Below are positions 7,610-15,388 of a stretch of 24,531 nucleotides of DNA, one piece after another. Each line of letters starts with the position of its first letter. The stretch's first letter is position 1. The DNA comes from CAYRFE01 sp964423645 [NCBI: uncultured bacterium]. Lineage in GTDB: Bacteria; Macinerneyibacteriota; Macinerneyibacteria; Macinerneyibacteriales. The notes under the pieces were generated by a model that was not told the origin of the DNA, made no database searches, and saw nothing but the letters and a program-made list of their open reading frames with translations. The position numbers and the translations under genes were made by a program. Location: positions 1 to 24,531 of the forward strand of contig CAYRFE010000039.1 in NCBI GenBank assembly GCA_964423645.1, given 5' to 3'.

Positions 7610-7932
7610 AATCAGTTCATATCATTTATCCGGAGACCGTACATGACGAGTTACTTAGTCTTATGAAAAAGATCGGCGTGGGAGCATACTCGATCATTCC
7701 GGAGTTATATGGACGCGGCTATTCCACAGAGCCGCGTTTCAATGATCATATTTGGCCGGGTAAAAATCAGATGATGCTCATCGTATGTGACGAAGGCAGT
7801 GCAGTCGTGATTTTAGAAAAATTGGAATTGCTTCGTGAGGCCTTTCCGCATGAGGGGATTTTGGGGTATTCGTTTGAAATTGATGCAATAACGAAACATA
7901 CGGTGAGTAATCCATTGAAAGGCCGTGAATAA
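7606..7932 (+). CDS. Small PII-like transporter-associated protein (PG0541-type)
   Basis: This is a 108-residue cytosolic protein. Its ATG overlaps the pump stop codon, with GGGAGG upstream inside the pump gene, so translation is coupled. The pattern MKSVHIIYPE, GRGYS (residues 36-40), HIWPGKN (48-54), then two hydrophobic beta strands (MMLIV and ILGYSFEI) resembles the PII/CutA-like ferredoxin fold. Proteins of this type (NCBI naming: PG0541 family transporter-associated protein) are commonly encoded directly after HAE1 RND pumps. Their role is unproven; by analogy with GlnB-like proteins they may sense a small ligand or modulate the pump. The family assignment comes from motif memory and context, not a search. 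Confidence 0.7.
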   Translation: MKSVHIIYPETVHDELLSLMKKIGVGAYSIIPELYGRGYSTEPRFNDHIWPGKNQMMLIVCDEGSAVVILEKLELLREAFPHEGILGYSFEIDAITKHTVSNPLKGRE

Positions 7933-8540
7933 TGGCTGATCTTACGCCCAGACAACAAGAGATCATGAATTGCGCGCTTGATGTCATTTCTGAATCAGGC
8001 GTGCAGATGCTTACGATAAAGAGTATCGCGCAAAAAATGGGGATGACCGAAGCGGCATTATATCGTCACTTTGAAAGCAAATATGATATATTGGTTGCAA
8101 TTGTCGACTATTTCGGAACACTTGGTATGGAAAATGTAAAACGTGCATTGGCACAAAGTAAGACTGCTATGGAAAAACTTGAAGCGATCACGTTTGAACG
8201 ATTCAAAATGATCTCAGAAAACAAAGCACTTATTTGCATGATAACTGATGAGGATATTTTTAAGCATGAAAAAAAGTTGCTTCAAAAAATGGTTGATTTG
8301 CATAATGAGTCTTTCATTCTTATGGAGAATTTGATTACCACAGGACAAAAAAATGGTGAGATTAGGACTGATATCGAAGCTCGCTTCTTTTTCAATGCGA
8401 TCATCGGGGCATTTCAATTCATCGGAAAGAAGTGGCGATATCACATCCAAGAATTTTCTTGGGAAGATGAGGTCACCAATCAGTGGATCGCGATGAAAAA
8501 AATGATGAAACCGATTGCACGCAATGATAAAAAAGAGTAG
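7932..8540 (+). CDS. TetR/AcrR-family transcriptional regulator
   Basis: This 202-residue DNA-binding protein has a TetR-type N-terminal helix-turn-helix: residues 28-47 read TIKSIAQKMGMTEAALYRHF, followed by SKYDILVAIVDYF. The C-terminal all-helical half is the usual ligand and dimerisation domain. The start codon overlaps the preceding stop by one base (TAATG), so the gene is translationally coupled to the efflux operon. As the last efflux-operon gene it most likely represses its own operon through the palindrome at 2225-2244, with induction by a pump substrate. That regulatory link is inferred from arrangement. No terminator follows before the MarC gene. Confidence 0.92.
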   Translation: MADLTPRQQEIMNCALDVISESGVQMLTIKSIAQKMGMTEAALYRHFESKYDILVAIVDYFGTLGMENVKRALAQSKTAMEKLEAITFERFKMISENKALICMITDEDIFKHEKKLLQKMVDLHNESFILMENLITTGQKNGEIRTDIEARFFFNAIIGAFQFIGKKWRYHIQEFSWEDEVTNQWIAMKKMMKPIARNDKKE

Positions 8541-8590
8541 TATCCCGCACGAAGGAGGAGTACACTCTTCTCCAAGCCGGAGGTAGCAGT

Positions 8591-9229
8591 ATGAAAGAGA
8601 TCATTCTTTTTGCAGTGTTTTATGCGACATCCTTGTTCATCATCGTTGATCCGTTTGCGGCGATACCGATCTATATGAATATTACAGGCGGGTTATCACC
8701 GAAAGCGTCACGAAGAATCGCGTGGAAGGCAATTTTACTGGCATTTTCGATAGTGATTATCTTTGCGATATCCGGGCAATTAATTCTAAAAATATTTTCA
8801 ATTTCTGTTGATGGGTTTCGTGTAGTTGCAGGGATAATATTTTTTATGATCGGCTATGATCTTCTGCAAGCGAAAGTGTCGCGTACTCAAATGCATGATT
8901 CGGAAATACTATTTACTACCTCGAATATGGCGATATCACCGCTTGCAGTACCTATGCTGTGCGGGCCGGGTGCGATTACGAGCGTACTGGTCGCAATGCA
9001 GGAAGCGCAGACCGTAACCTTGAAAATTGTTCTGGTAACTGCGATTCTCACGGTATTCTTTCTTAGTTATATTGTATTGATCACCGGCGCAAAGATTATG
9101 CAGGTAATTGGAGAAAACGGCAGGAACATCCTGTTTCGAATTATGGGGCTTATTATCATGGTCATGGCTGTTGAAACTCTGATGGCGGGTTTGAAACCGA
9201 TAATTCGAGATATACTGAATATCACGTAG
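8591..9229 (+). CDS. MarC-family integral membrane protein
   Basis: The product is a 212-residue six-helix inner-membrane protein. GGAGGT at 8580-8585 positions the ATG at 8591. Family hallmarks are the first-helix motif FIIVDPFAAIPIYMNITGG (residues about 17-35), the second-half repeat SPLAVPMLCGPGAIT (about 117-131), and six hydrophobic segments at roughly 5-25, 43-65, 70-90, 115-135, 142-162 and 180-205. MarC/UPF0056 proteins were once linked to multiple antibiotic resistance, but that role has not held up and the substrate is unknown. The gene lies 50 bp after the TetR gene on the same strand with no clear terminator between, so it may be read through from the efflux operon or have its own promoter. 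Confidence 0.9.
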   Translation: MKEIILFAVFYATSLFIIVDPFAAIPIYMNITGGLSPKASRRIAWKAILLAFSIVIIFAISGQLILKIFSISVDGFRVVAGIIFFMIGYDLLQAKVSRTQMHDSEILFTTSNMAISPLAVPMLCGPGAITSVLVAMQEAQTVTLKIVLVTAILTVFFLSYIVLITGAKIMQVIGENGRNILFRIMGLIIMVMAVETLMAGLKPIIRDILNIT

Positions 9230-9243
9230 ACATGAATGAATAA

Positions 9244-9276
9244 GTGAAACAAATTCTGCTTTTTGATTGTCTTATA
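9244..9276 (+). promoter_or_regulatory. Second copy of the ECF-like promoter motif
   Basis: GTGAAACAAATTC (9244-9256) and ATTGTCTTATA (9266-9276), 9 nt apart, repeat the blocks found upstream of the DUF4097 gene (224-255). The spacer sequences differ, so only the two blocks are conserved, as in a promoter. It lies 45 bp before the GTG start of the phosphoesterase lipoprotein gene. Confidence 0.5.
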
Positions 9277-9320
9277 AAAGAGCAAGTGTGGAAAATAACG
9301 ATCGTGCATGCGGAGGAAAT

Positions 9321-10142
9321 GTGAAAAAATATGGTTTTGTGATCATACACTATTGTGCGTTGATTATTTCTATGATGTTGTTGATCTCGTGTCGAGATAT
9401 TTTTCAATTCAGCCCTCATCAAACCGATATTGATCCGGCATTGACCAATGAAACGCATAAAAACATTGTTCGACTTACACAATATGACCCGGGCATAGCG
9501 ACACGTTTTTCTTTCGCGATTATTTCAGACACACATTGTTATTATAAAGATTTCGATGAAGCGGTCACACATATCAATGGAGATACTGAAATCCAATTTA
9601 CAATCCATGCAGGAGATATGACCGATTTGGGTTTGAAACAACAATATGAAATTGCATGTTCTATAATGCAAAGATTTAAAAAACCGTATTTCACCGTAAT
9701 CGGCAATCACGATTGTTTGAGTAACGGGCAGGAAATATATACAAAAATGTTTGGTGATTTTTATTATGCATTTTCTTTCGCAGACACGATTTTTTTTATG
9801 TTCCATGATAATATTTGGGAATTAGATAATATCCCGCCTGATGTTGAAGAACTTGATCGATTGCTTACAGAATTCGATTCCTTCAATCATATGATCCTTG
9901 TCGGGCATATTCCGCCTTTCGGCGATCAATTTGATTATCCGATAGAAAAGGCATATCGAGACGTACTGGAGAAACATTCGGTGACCTTGTCAGCACACGG
10001 GCATGTGCATCAATTCATGTATGATCCCGATTATTATAATGACAATATTCCGTATTTAACGGTTGATACGATTGCAAACAGACATTACGCAAAAATCACG
10101 ATTGACGGGGACTCACTTATCGTAGAAAACGTGCGGTTTTGA
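9321..10142 (+). CDS. Metallophosphoesterase lipoprotein (calcineurin-like)
   Basis: The product is a 273-residue lipid-anchored phosphoesterase. GTG 9321 is chosen because CGGAGGAAAT directly precedes it; the longer upstream frame would spoil the signal peptide. The lipobox LISC puts the acylated Cys at residue 24. All metal-binding blocks of the calcineurin-like fold are present in order: D-x-H (ISDTHC, 70-72), GD (HAGDMTD, 97-98), GNHD (128-131), GH (LVGHIPPF, 195-196) and GHVH (227-230). It should therefore be an active two-metal hydrolase facing the periplasm or outside. The substrate (nucleotide, phosphodiester or phosphoprotein) cannot be told. The next gene starts two bases after the stop, so the pair is probably co-transcribed. 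Confidence 0.9.
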   Translation: MKKYGFVIIHYCALIISMMLLISCRDIFQFSPHQTDIDPALTNETHKNIVRLTQYDPGIATRFSFAIISDTHCYYKDFDEAVTHINGDTEIQFTIHAGDMTDLGLKQQYEIACSIMQRFKKPYFTVIGNHDCLSNGQEIYTKMFGDFYYAFSFADTIFFMFHDNIWELDNIPPDVEELDRLLTEFDSFNHMILVGHIPPFGDQFDYPIEKAYRDVLEKHSVTLSAHGHVHQFMYDPDYYNDNIPYLTVDTIANRHYAKITIDGDSLIVENVRF

Positions 10143-10143
10143 T

Positions 10144-10737
10144 ATGAAAAGAATGATAGTGGCTTTTTTATACAGTATACTATTCGTTGTGTCGGTCAGT
10201 GCAGATGTCGAAGAACGACATCCTTCAAAGTGGTTACCTGATTACGGGAAAATTCAATACGCAGGAAATATCGGATGGATATCGTTTGGCGGAGGATATG
10301 AATTTTTACATAGGACATTACAAGCAGATTGTATGTACGGTTTTGTGCCGAAAGCAATAGGCGGTAAAGAGATTCATAGTATAACGCTCAAATTGACCGT
10401 TACTCCGGGAAAATTGTATATCGGAAAGGGTATTGAGATTGTACCGGTACAATTCGGCGCGTTTGCCAATTTAGCGATCGGCGATAATTATGTACTCATA
10501 TGGCCGGGTTATTATCCGAGAAATTATTATTATTCGACATCATTCAACTCAGGAGAATTTATTGGGTTTCGTATCGGTAAAGATTTGGATAAAAGTTCTC
10601 TGTTGAAAAAAATGGATGTTTATGCCGAGGTCAGTACCTTAACAGTATATATTCAGGATTATCTTGTATCGGATTACATGGACTTCAGTGATATCCTCAG
10701 CCTGTCGATAGGAGTTACGTTGTATCCGCGGTGGTGA
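10144..10737 (+). CDS. Secreted beta-rich (outer-membrane-like) hypothetical protein
   Basis: This is a 197-residue exported protein with signal peptide MKRMIVAFLYSILFVVSVSA, probably cut before DVEERH. The mature part is rich in Gly, Tyr and alternating hydrophobic residues (IGWISFGGGYEFL, HSITLKLTV, FGAFANLAIGDNYVLIWPGYYP, and a terminal SLSIGVTLYPRW). This suggests a small beta-barrel or periplasmic beta protein, though the C-terminus is Trp rather than Phe. There is no independent ribosome binding site; the ATG lies one base after the phosphoesterase stop, so translation is probably coupled. I do not recognise a characterised family and assign no function. Confidence 0.75.
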   Translation: MKRMIVAFLYSILFVVSVSADVEERHPSKWLPDYGKIQYAGNIGWISFGGGYEFLHRTLQADCMYGFVPKAIGGKEIHSITLKLTVTPGKLYIGKGIEIVPVQFGAFANLAIGDNYVLIWPGYYPRNYYYSTSFNSGEFIGFRIGKDLDKSSLLKKMDVYAEVSTLTVYIQDYLVSDYMDFSDILSLSIGVTLYPRW

Positions 10738-10858
10738 ATAGCGATATGCTGTCGATGCAAAATCAAGACTTCACAGAAAATGTATTTTAGTTCAAGAAAA
10801 TGAATAGACTATCCTGCAACGTGCTACAGAGATGTTGATTCACCACGTTAAATAACTG

Positions 10859-10887
10859 ATGACATTTTCCTCGTTTACGGGTATACT
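10859..10887 (+). promoter_or_regulatory. Sigma-70 promoter of the BMP transporter operon
   Basis: ATGACA (10859-10864), a 17-nt spacer and TATACT (10882-10887) give 5/6 matches at both elements. The predicted start near 10894 leaves only a 5-15 nt leader before the ATPase start codon, so there is no room for a riboswitch. The rest of 10738-10858 shows nothing recognisable. Confidence 0.6.
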
Positions 10888-10899
10888 CTCGCAGATGGG

Positions 10900-12402
10900 A
10901 TGGGGAGAATGACCTCGACATTTGAATTACGCAACATAACCAAAACTTTCGGATCGTTTACGGCAAATGATGCTGTCTCAGCATCGTTTGAACTCGGTAA
11001 AATTCATGCGATAGTCGGCGAGAACGGTGCCGGCAAGTCGACGCTTATGAAGATCGTAAACGGTTTGTATCAGCCCGACGAAGGCGAAATGGTGCTAAAG
11101 GGAGAATCGTTCATTTTTGATAATCCCGCTGATGCATCACAACACGGTATCGGTATGGTGTATCAGCATTTTATGCTGGTTCCAACGCTTACCGTTGCTG
11201 AAAATCTCATCTTGGGCAATGAGGAGCAACGTTTCGGAGTGCTTGATATGCAGACTGCACGACGCAAAGTGCGCGAAGTATCCGCTCGGTACGGATTTGA
11301 GATCGATCCCGATGAAAAGGTCGGACAATTGTCATTGGGAAAACAACAACGTGTCGAGATAATGAAAGTCTTGTTTCGCAATGCATCCATTATTGTGTTC
11401 GATGAGCCGTCTGCAGTTCTTGCTCCGCTTGAGATTCAAGAATTATACGCCATCATGCGGCAACTGCAACACAACGGGGCTACTATAATTTTTATTACCC
11501 ATAAATTACAGGAAGTTTTCGATATTGCCGATACTGTTACCGTATTGCGCAAAGGCAGTGTAGTTGGTAGTTTCCCGATACACGCAGTGACGAAAGAAGT
11601 CGTAGCCGCTCGTATGATAGGGCGTGATATGCAAAAAAGTAGTAATGAACCGGCACAGCAGGGAAACGTAGTATGTCGTGCAGAACACGTATGTGTGAAG
11701 AATGATCAAGGGATCTTCGCAGTCGATGATGTCTCGTTTGATATACATGCGGGTGAGATATTCGGTATTGCAGGAATTGACGGCAACGGACAAACGGAGT
11801 TATCATATGCATTTGCCGGACTTATTGATTTTACGGGAATAATTGAGATCGAGGGTGTATCACTTACGGCCATGCCTATACGGCAAAGAAAAAAACTCTG
11901 TGCCCATATACCCGAGAACAGACATATGCATGGTGCTATCGAGCGCTTTTCTGTCGAAGAAAATTGTATTTTAGGAAATCATGCGTCGTATTCACATAAT
12001 GGCGTCATGCGACGTGACGCGGTACAAGAGTTTACCCGCACACTTGTTGCAGAACATGCAATTCAAGTCATTGACGTAAAAGAGCCGTTCGCACAATTAT
12101 CGGGCGGTAATCAACAAAAGTGTGTGGTGGCGCGTGAATTATCCGAAGATGTGCCGTTTATTCTTGCGGTGCATCCTACGCGAGGTGTCGATATCGGAGC
12201 GATTGAAATGATCTATGCAGAGTTACGCAAAAAAGCATCTCAAGGGAAGGCGATACTGCTCATTTCATCAGAATTGGGTGATATAACCGCCTTAAGCGAT
12301 AGGATAGCAGTGATGTATAAAGGGCGTTTCAACGGGATATTTTCTCGTGATGAAGCAACCGATGAAACACTCGGTTTAGCAATGACAGGAACAACGAGAT
12401 GA
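10900..12402 (+). CDS. BMP-family (nucleoside-type) ABC importer, double ATPase subunit
   Basis: This 500-residue cytoplasmic protein has two fused ABC domains, the layout of sugar and nucleoside importers (RbsA, YufO/NupO). The N-terminal domain is complete: Walker A GENGAGKST (40-48), Q-loop YQHF (88-91), signature LSLGKQQ (144-150), Walker B IIVFDEP (164-170) and His201. The C-terminal domain has a degenerate Walker A (GIDGNGQTE, no GKS), signature LSGGNQQ (400-406) and AVHPTRGVD (423-431) in place of a normal Walker B, as is usual for this family. It powers uptake through the two permeases downstream. The start is uncertain: ATG 10900 or the in-frame ATG 10909, neither with a well-spaced ribosome binding site. 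The stop overlaps the next start (ATGA). Confidence 0.93.
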   Translation: MGRMTSTFELRNITKTFGSFTANDAVSASFELGKIHAIVGENGAGKSTLMKIVNGLYQPDEGEMVLKGESFIFDNPADASQHGIGMVYQHFMLVPTLTVAENLILGNEEQRFGVLDMQTARRKVREVSARYGFEIDPDEKVGQLSLGKQQRVEIMKVLFRNASIIVFDEPSAVLAPLEIQELYAIMRQLQHNGATIIFITHKLQEVFDIADTVTVLRKGSVVGSFPIHAVTKEVVAARMIGRDMQKSSNEPAQQGNVVCRAEHVCVKNDQGIFAVDDVSFDIHAGEIFGIAGIDGNGQTELSYAFAGLIDFTGIIEIEGVSLTAMPIRQRKKLCAHIPENRHMHGAIERFSVEENCILGNHASYSHNGVMRRDAVQEFTRTLVAEHAIQVIDVKEPFAQLSGGNQQKCVVARELSEDVPFILAVHPTRGVDIGAIEMIYAELRKKASQGKAILLISSELGDITALSDRIAVMYKGRFNGIFSRDEATDETLGLAMTGTTR

Positions 12403-13451
12403 CAATCAAGCGTATATATCCTTTTATCGCGATCACCGCTGCGTTTTTGATCGGTGCAGTGATAATCGCGGCAATGGGTAAAAATCCGTTTATTGCGTAT
12501 ACGATCATGCTTACCGGTGTGTGTGCGGGGAAAAATGATTTTGCAAATATGCTTCTTCATACCACCCCACTTTTGTTTAGCGGAGCCGCTATGGCATTTG
12601 CGTTTCGTGCGGGTTTGTTTAATATCGGCGTGCAGGGGCAGATGATCGCAGGCGGTTTGGCGGCAGTAGCGGTCGGTGCATTTGTACCGTCACCGTTTTT
12701 AGGCAATGTAGTCGTTGCATTACTTGCAGGCGGTACGGTCGCGATGCTCTGGGCAGGTATTGCAGGAGTATTGAAAGCACGATTCGGTGCACATGAAGTT
12801 ATTACTACGATCATGCTTAATTATATCGCGTATTCACTGGAGATACATTTTCTTAATACGATTATGAAAGAAGGCGGTGTCAACGGTCCGAGCCCGCAGA
12901 CTCCCCCGATAACTGCATGGGCAAAACTACCGTCGATACTCCCGCCGACATCAGTGAATGTCGGATTATTGTTGGGGATTGTGTGTGTGGTTGTATTGTG
13001 GTTTGTGATGGAACGGACAAAACTCGGGTATGAGATACGTGCCGTAGGATTGAATCCTCATGCGGCAAAGAACGCGGGAATTTCTACCGTGATGATAACC
13101 ATTGCGGTAATGATGATCAGCGGATTTGTGGCAGGATTGGGCGGTGCTGAGCGAATACTCGGCGGGATCAACCAGGATCGCTATATTCTCGGGAGTATGG
13201 CAGAATACGGATTTGACGGTATTGCAGTGGCTCTTGTAGGAAAGAATCATCCGCTTGGTATCATCGGGGCTGCGTTGTTATTCGGGTTATTGCGAACAGG
13301 TGCCATGAATATGCAGTTTGAGATGGGTATACCGAATCAGATAAGCATCATACTGCAAGCATTGATAATTGTGTTCATCGTCGCGGAGAACGGAGTGGGC
13401 GTACTGTCTGCAGCTATAAAAAAGCGTATTCTCGGGAAAAGGGCATCATGA
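12399..13451 (+). CDS. BMP-type ABC importer, permease subunit 1 (YufP/NupP-like)
   Basis: The product is a 350-residue inner-membrane permease of the BPD_transp_2 type (BMP-associated branch). It has about nine hydrophobic segments. The conserved block FRAGLFNIGVQGQMIAGGLAA (residues about 69-89) and AAKNAGISTVMITIAVMMISGFVAGLGGAERILG (about 223-256, spanning the ATPase-contact loop and following helix) are characteristic. With the second permease it forms the membrane channel for a nucleoside-type substrate. ATG 12399 overlaps the ATPase stop, so translation is coupled. Its own stop overlaps the start of the second permease. Confidence 0.92.
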   Translation: MTIKRIYPFIAITAAFLIGAVIIAAMGKNPFIAYTIMLTGVCAGKNDFANMLLHTTPLLFSGAAMAFAFRAGLFNIGVQGQMIAGGLAAVAVGAFVPSPFLGNVVVALLAGGTVAMLWAGIAGVLKARFGAHEVITTIMLNYIAYSLEIHFLNTIMKEGGVNGPSPQTPPITAWAKLPSILPPTSVNVGLLLGIVCVVVLWFVMERTKLGYEIRAVGLNPHAAKNAGISTVMITIAVMMISGFVAGLGGAERILGGINQDRYILGSMAEYGFDGIAVALVGKNHPLGIIGAALLFGLLRTGAMNMQFEMGIPNQISIILQALIIVFIVAENGVGVLSAAIKKRILGKRAS

Positions 13452-14329
13452 TGGAATTGTTGCATTTCCTTCTGTTCACCACGATCGTTCGTTCAGGGCC
13501 GATCGCACTGACTGCGGCAGGGGCGGCCGTAAGTGAATCAGCCGGTGTCGTGAATATCGGGCTTGAAGGGATGATGCTTACCGGTGCATTCTCATCGGCG
13601 GTCGTGGCGTATTACACGGGAAATCCGTGGGTCGGATTACTGGCGGGGCTTGGTACCGGCGTGCTTTTAGGTGCATTGCATGCAGTGTTGGCGATCACGC
13701 TCAAAGCGAATCAGATTGTCGCGGGTATCGCCGTAAATTTGTTTGCGGCGGGTTTCACCGTTTTTATGATGCGGATATTATTCAATCAATCGGGTAATAC
13801 GCCGGCCATTGAAAAACTTCCGACGATTGCCGGTGTATCGTGGATTGTACCGATCGCATATGCCGCTATTCTTTTTTTACATGTGATGTTGAAACGAACA
13901 GTGCTCGGATTACGTATACGCGCGGTCGGGGAACATCCGCTTGCCGCGGATACATGCGGGGTAAATGTGTATGCGGTTCGTTATATCGCGGTGATCATTT
14001 CGGGGGCATGTGCAGGTGTTGCGGGAGCGTATCTTTCTATCGGAATGCTTGCGCAATTTACCAAAGGGATGTCGGCGGGGCGCGGGTTTATGGCGCTTGC
14101 GGCGATGGTGTTTGGGAGATGGAAACCTCTTGGCGCATTGTGGGCGAGTTTATTGTTCGGATTTGCCGATTCGGTGCAGATGCTTGTGCAGATGCAGTAT
14201 CCGCAGATCCCGTCGCAGATAGTGATGTTGTTGCCGTATATACTCACCATCGGGGCGGTGGCAGGGCTGGTCGGTAAGGCAATGGCTCCCGCCGCAGACG
14301 GTGTTGCGTATGATAAGAGGGATGAGTAA
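13448..14329 (+). CDS. BMP-type ABC importer, permease subunit 2 (YufQ/NupQ-like)
   Basis: This 293-residue inner-membrane permease pairs with the upstream one. It shows the family block SESAGVVNIGLEGMMLTGAFSS near residues 29-50, eight to nine hydrophobic helices, and the coupling-loop segment LGLRIRAVGEHPLAADTCGVNVYAVRY (about 153-179). The start is ATG 13448 (overlapping the previous stop) or ATG 13451. The gene looks more GC-rich than the rest of the window, which opens long but unconvincing frames on both strands. The receptor gene follows after 19 bases with its own strong ribosome binding site. Confidence 0.92.
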   Translation: MMELLHFLLFTTIVRSGPIALTAAGAAVSESAGVVNIGLEGMMLTGAFSSAVVAYYTGNPWVGLLAGLGTGVLLGALHAVLAITLKANQIVAGIAVNLFAAGFTVFMMRILFNQSGNTPAIEKLPTIAGVSWIVPIAYAAILFLHVMLKRTVLGLRIRAVGEHPLAADTCGVNVYAVRYIAVIISGACAGVAGAYLSIGMLAQFTKGMSAGRGFMALAAMVFGRWKPLGALWASLLFGFADSVQMLVQMQYPQIPSQIVMLLPYILTIGAVAGLVGKAMAPAADGVAYDKRDE

Positions 14330-14348
14330 TGACTAAAAGGAGGAGTGT

Positions 14349-15335
14349 ATGAGGTTTTTTTTGGCAGTGTTGTTTTCAGCGGTGCTATTGTTCGCGGTAT
14401 CGTGTAATAAAGGAACTGATACACGAAAAGATGTGAAAAAGATCGGCATCGTTCTTTCCATCGGTGGACTTGGTGACAAGTCGTTTAACGATTCGGCGTT
14501 TCGCGGTCTGGAGAATGCAAAAAAAGATTTGGGAATCGAGTTCAGTCACGTTGAACCGCAAAGTCCTTCTGAGGATGAGCAGTATTTGCGTAAATACGCG
14601 GAAGCAAAGTATGATCTTGTTATCGCCGTGGGTTTTTTGATGAAAGATGCATGCGAAAAAGTAGCGAAGGAATTCCCCGAAATTGATTTTGCGATCATTG
14701 ATTCGGTCATAGATTTACCGAATGTTGCATCGATCGTGTTCAAAGAAGAAGAAGGTTCGTTCCTGGTCGGTGCGCTCGCGGCTATGATGAGTAAAACCGG
14801 TACTATCGGGTTTGTGGGGGGTATTGACGTGCCGCTTATCCGTAAATTTCTTGCAGGCTATGAACAGGGCGCAAAGTATGTCAATCCGAATATACAGGTC
14901 AAATCACTTTTTGTGGGCGGCCAAAATCCGTTCAGCGATCCTGTGAAGGGTAAAGAAAGCACATTCTCTCTCATTAAACAAAAAGCCGACGTGGTATATC
15001 ATGCGGCAGGCGGAACAGGACTCGGTGTGATCGAAGGTGCGAAAGAACAGAAAGTATTTGCCATCGGGGTGGACTCAGATCAAGATTATATCGCCGAAGG
15101 GACTGTACTTACCAGTATGATGAAATATGTGGATAATGCTGTATTTGCAGCAGTAAAAGATGTCGTGAACGGCACGTTTACCGGCGGAATACACAGTCTC
15201 GGGCTCAAAGAGAATGGTGTCGGAACGACGGAATTTGCGTATACGAAGGCTGTTATCGGGGAAGCGAATATTAAGAAACTTGAGCAGATTAAAAAAGACA
15301 TCATTGAAGGAAAGATTAGTATACGCGATAAATAA
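14349..15335 (+). CDS. BMP-family substrate-binding lipoprotein (PnrA/TmpC-like)
   Basis: The product is a 328-residue periplasmic binding lipoprotein, the receptor of the importer encoded just upstream. AAGGAGGAG (14338-14346) precedes the ATG. The signal peptide ends in AVSC, giving an acylated Cys19. Family marks are KIGIVLSIGGLGDKSFNDSAFRGL (residues 31-54, with the ligand-contacting Asp43/Phe46/Asn47 region), a conserved IIDSV, GFVGGIDVPLIRKFLAGYEQGAKYV, ADVVYHAAGGTGLGVIEGAKE, and FAIGVDSDQ near the C-terminus. Treponema pallidum TmpC/PnrA, which binds purine nucleosides, is the best-known member, so nucleoside import is the most likely role; the ligand is not proven by sequence. Being last in the operon lets its own strong ribosome binding site drive extra expression. 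Confidence 0.93.
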   Translation: MRFFLAVLFSAVLLFAVSCNKGTDTRKDVKKIGIVLSIGGLGDKSFNDSAFRGLENAKKDLGIEFSHVEPQSPSEDEQYLRKYAEAKYDLVIAVGFLMKDACEKVAKEFPEIDFAIIDSVIDLPNVASIVFKEEEGSFLVGALAAMMSKTGTIGFVGGIDVPLIRKFLAGYEQGAKYVNPNIQVKSLFVGGQNPFSDPVKGKESTFSLIKQKADVVYHAAGGTGLGVIEGAKEQKVFAIGVDSDQDYIAEGTVLTSMMKYVDNAVFAAVKDVVNGTFTGGIHSLGLKENGVGTTEFAYTKAVIGEANIKKLEQIKKDIIEGKISIRDK

Positions 15336-15346
15336 TAAGTATATCG

Positions 15347-15372
15347 TAGAGACGTTGCATGCAACGTCTCTA
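15347..15372. repeat. Perfect 26-bp palindrome (GTAGAGACG-type dispersed repeat)
   Basis: TAGAGACGTTGCA (15347-15359) is followed directly by its exact reverse complement (15360-15372), giving 13-bp arms and no spacer. Similar TAGAGACG...CGTCTCTA palindromes are familiar as dispersed repeats in several bacterial phyla. There is no T-tract, so it is not a typical terminator. A decayed relative starts with the same nine bases at 17596. Confidence 0.85.
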
Positions 15373-15388
15373 TCACGGAGGAAAATAA

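Noticed and set aside
8552-8572. GGAGGAG...CTTCTCC inverted repeat between the TetR and MarC genes
   Set aside because: Weak seven-pair stem with a G-U pair and no T-tract; probably two ribosome-binding-like purine runs by chance.
13840-14277. 145-codon plus-strand frame inside the second permease gene
   Set aside because: Arg/Cys/Gly-rich, produced by the GC-rich third positions of the permease gene; no ribosome binding site or known motif.
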